Positions 13,991 through 15,770 of a stretch of 15,770 bases of DNA are shown piece by piece. Position numbers and translations under genes: made by a program. This DNA comes from JAWPNA01 sp045402695 (GTDB lineage Bacteria > Acidobacteriota > Polarisedimenticolia > JACPZX01 > DASXTC01). Each line of letters begins with the position of its first letter. The stretch's first letter is position 1. The DNA lies in assembly GCA_045402695.1 (NCBI GenBank), contig JAWPNA010000202.1, positions 1 to 15,770 of the forward strand, given 5' to 3'. The notes under the pieces were generated by a model. That model was given only the letters and a program-made list of their open reading frames with translations, was not told the DNA's origin and made no database searches.

Positions 13991-15770
13991 ATGCGCAGCC
14001 GATTCGGGAAGCTGATAGGGCTGTTGTCGCTCACCTTGATCCCGCTTTCCGTTTCTGGAGCGACCCAGGCCAAGCCTCACGTGAAGGTGTCGCGCGACCT
14101 GTCAGACCTGCTCGCCGCGGCGCGCGGCTCGGACCTCGTCAATGTGATCGTTCAGGCCGAGGATTCCTCCCTTCCGAGAATCCGCGCGAAGGCCGGCAGT
14201 CGCGGAGCCGCCACAGGGCGGGACCTGGCTCTGGTGAACGGCTTCGTCGCGACGCTGCCCGCCGACGAGATTCAGTCGCTGGCCGACGAGCCGGGTGTGG
14301 TGCGGATCTCTCCTGATCGGCTGGTGGCCTCCACGATGGACGTGGCCGCGCACGCGGCCGCGGCCTCCTGGACGAGGAGCCTGGCTCCGGACGCGGTTGG
14401 TCCCACGGGGCGCGGCGTCGTCGTCGCGGTGATCGACTCGGGAATCTACCCGCACGAGGATCTCGGTCCCGACGGAATCGTCGCGACCGTGGACTTCGTA
14501 GATTCCAGACGTTCGGAAAATCCGATGACCGCCGATCCATACGGTCACGGCACCCACATCGCGGGAATCATCGCGGGGCGCCCCATTGCCTCCCCGCTCG
14601 GCGGCGGCGCCTTCTTCGGGGGCATCGCCTCCGGCTCCCTCCTGATCTCATTGAGAGTGCTGGATCACCGCGGCCTCGGGAAAAGCAGCGATGTGATCGC
14701 GGCGTTGGCCTGGTGCGTCCAGCATCGGGGCGAGTACGGAATCCGGATCGTGAATCTCTCGCTGGGCCAGCCCGTCGCGGAACCGGCGGCCCTCGACCCG
14801 CTGGCGCAGGCCGTCGAGAGCGCATGGCAGGCCGGCCTGGTGGTTGTTGCCTCGGCCGGCAACAGCGGGATGGTCGCCACCGGCTACGGGATGATCTCGA
14901 GCCCGGGCAACGATCCGCGCATCATCACCGCCGGCGCGCTGGATGACCATGACACCGCGATGACGCGCGACGACGCGGTGGCCGGTTTCTCCTCCCGTGG
15001 GCCCACGCGCTTCGACCTGATCCTGAAGCCCGATGTCGTGGCCCCGGGCGTCAATATCATCTCTTTGCGCTCCCCCCTCTCGACGCTGGACCGGATGATG
15101 CCGACCGCGCGCGTATCGGGCAACCAGCTCTCGCGAAGCCCGGCGTTCGAGCCCCGTTACTTCGAGATGAGCGGGTCGAGCATGGCCACCGCCTTGGTCT
15201 CCGGGGCCGCGGCGCTGATGCTGGAAGTTGATCCGACCCTCACACCCGACGATGTGAAGGGGCGCCTGATGCGTCACGCGGATCATGCGGCAAGCCAGGA
15301 TATCTACACGCGCGGGGCCGGCGCGATCGACATCGCCTCGACGCTTGCGGGGGTGGAGCGGGCATCCGCCGCCGCTTCGCCGGCCGTCCACTCCGACGGG
15401 ATCATGGTCACGATCGCCGAGACGGGTCCCATGTGGGGAGACGCGACGCTGTGGGGACTCGGCGAGATCTACGGAGACCCAGCCCTGTGGGGCGAGCAAG
15501 TGCCTGAAACCCTGTCGCTGTTCGACGACCCCTGCATCACGGGCGAGGGAATCACCTGGCAGGGTGTCGGCGGTGACGGCATCACCTGGCAGGGTGTCGG
15601 GGGCGAAGGGATCACCTGGCAAGGGATCTCCGGCGAAGGAATCACATGGCAAGGCCTCACCGGTGATGGGATCACCTGGCAGGGCCTGGAGGGCGGCGGC
15701 ATCACCTGGCAGGGAGTCCGTGGCCGCGCCCTGACATGGCAGACAAGCTCAGCCGGCGGGAGTTGCTCTT
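13991..15770 (+). CDS. Secreted subtilisin-like S8 serine protease with C-terminal Trp repeats (3' end outside window)
   Basis: 593 residues are visible and the frame is still open at the window end. The signal peptide spans about 1-27. An I9-like inhibitory prodomain follows (about 33-112, ending LPADEIQSLADEPGVVRISP). The catalytic domain has the complete triad: D149 in VAVIDSG, H186 in GHGTHIAG and S397 in GSSMATA, with the oxyanion Asn N291 in SAGNSG. It should therefore be an active, autoprocessed extracellular protease. After about residue 450 the chain changes character: a WG-rich block with period 6 (W482, W488, Y494, W500), an acidic bridge, then seven 10-residue repeats of the form GxGITWQGxx (518-587). 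It is transcribed away from the RHH-S55-propeller operon. The role of the repeats is unknown; surface attachment, assembly or self-association are possible. Confidence 0.9.
   Translation, partial: MRSRFGKLIGLLSLTLIPLSVSGATQAKPHVKVSRDLSDLLAAARGSDLVNVIVQAEDSSLPRIRAKAGSRGAATGRDLALVNGFVATLPADEIQSLADEPGVVRISPDRLVASTMDVAAHAAAASWTRSLAPDAVGPTGRGVVVAVIDSGIYPHEDLGPDGIVATVDFVDSRRSENPMTADPYGHGTHIAGIIAGRPIASPLGGGAFFGGIASGSLLISLRVLDHRGLGKSSDVIAALAWCVQHRGEYGIRIVNLSLGQPVAEPAALDPLAQAVESAWQAGLVVVASAGNSGMVATGYGMISSPGNDPRIITAGALDDHDTAMTRDDAVAGFSSRGPTRFDLILKPDVVAPGVNIISLRSPLSTLDRMMPTARVSGNQLSRSPAFEPRYFEMSGSSMATALVSGAAALMLEVDPTLTPDDVKGRLMRHADHAASQDIYTRGAGAIDIASTLAGVERASAAASPAVHSDGIMVTIAETGPMWGDATLWGLGEIYGDPALWGEQVPETLSLFDDPCITGEGITWQGVGGDGITWQGVGGEGITWQGISGEGITWQGLTGDGITWQGLEGGGITWQGVRGRALTWQTSSAGGSCS
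15541..15750 (+). repeat. Seven tandem 30-bp coding repeats (GxGITWQGxx)
   Basis: Exact 30-bp periodicity in the protease gene. Units start at 15541, 15571, 15601, 15631, 15661 and 15691, with a degenerate seventh at 15721. The core ATCACCTGGCAGGG is nearly constant, while flanking codons differ, mostly by synonymous or conservative changes (GGC GAG GGA, GGT GAC GGC, GGC GAA GGG). This points to selection on the protein repeat and not to a very recent DNA duplication. The array may continue past the window only in degenerate form, since unit 7 is already diverged. Confidence 0.92.

Noticed and set aside
14648..15652. 334-codon minus-strand frame with a PGD-type repetitive N-terminus
   Set aside because: Its repeats are the antisense reading of the TWQG repeats and the rest lies antisense to the S8 catalytic domain.
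15541..15750. CRISPR array or DNA satellite as explanation for the 30-bp repeats
   Set aside because: There are no spacers, the units are directly adjacent and in frame, and variation is mostly synonymous or conservative within an open protease frame.

Overview
This is a GC-rich bacterial window of about 15.8 kb with tightly packed genes, several GTG or TTG codons at possible starts, and many secreted or membrane proteins. I recognise no tRNA, rRNA, CRISPR array, transposase or phage gene. The gene types (family 39-like glycosyltransferases, some with TPR repeats; a SpoIVB/S55-type secreted protein in a genome with no sporulation gene in view; an S8 protease with tryptophan-containing repeats) suggest an Acidobacteriota-like soil or sediment bacterium. 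That placement is inference from gene content only.

Left part (1-6351): the end of a TPR protein and a membrane glycosyltransferase run rightward. A leftward operon meets them tail to tail with 13 bp between stop codons. In order of transcription it holds an AlaX-type alanyl-tRNA editing protein with a DHHA1-like C-terminus, a second membrane glycosyltransferase (ATGA overlap) and a third one with a fused C-terminal TPR domain. The likely shared role of the glycosyltransferases is moving sugars from polyprenyl-phosphate carriers onto cell-envelope acceptors. The editing protein is a housekeeping passenger or a coupled partner.

Middle (6352-9163): a divergent intergenic region, a small His/Tyr/Pro/Gly-rich secreted protein, a 332-bp spacer with a strong inverted repeat and a long multi-part hairpin terminator, then an APC-family amino-acid permease. 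The permease has a good sigma70-type promoter almost abutting its ATG, so its mRNA is probably leaderless. The AlaX operon looks leaderless too, from an extended -10 promoter.

Right part (9135-15770): a leftward three-gene operon encodes a small protein with a ribbon-helix-helix-like C-terminus, a secreted S55/SpoIVB-type protein and a secreted beta-propeller/Ig-like protein. It starts from a clear sigma70-type promoter beside an AT-rich island of about 34% GC. From the other side of that island a subtilisin-like S8 protease runs rightward off the window. Its C-terminus holds a block of period-6 W/Y-G repeats and then seven 10-residue TWQG repeats encoded by exact 30-bp units. The divergent layout (possible regulator, S55 protein and propeller on one side, repeat-bearing protease on the other) is the most interesting part of the window.
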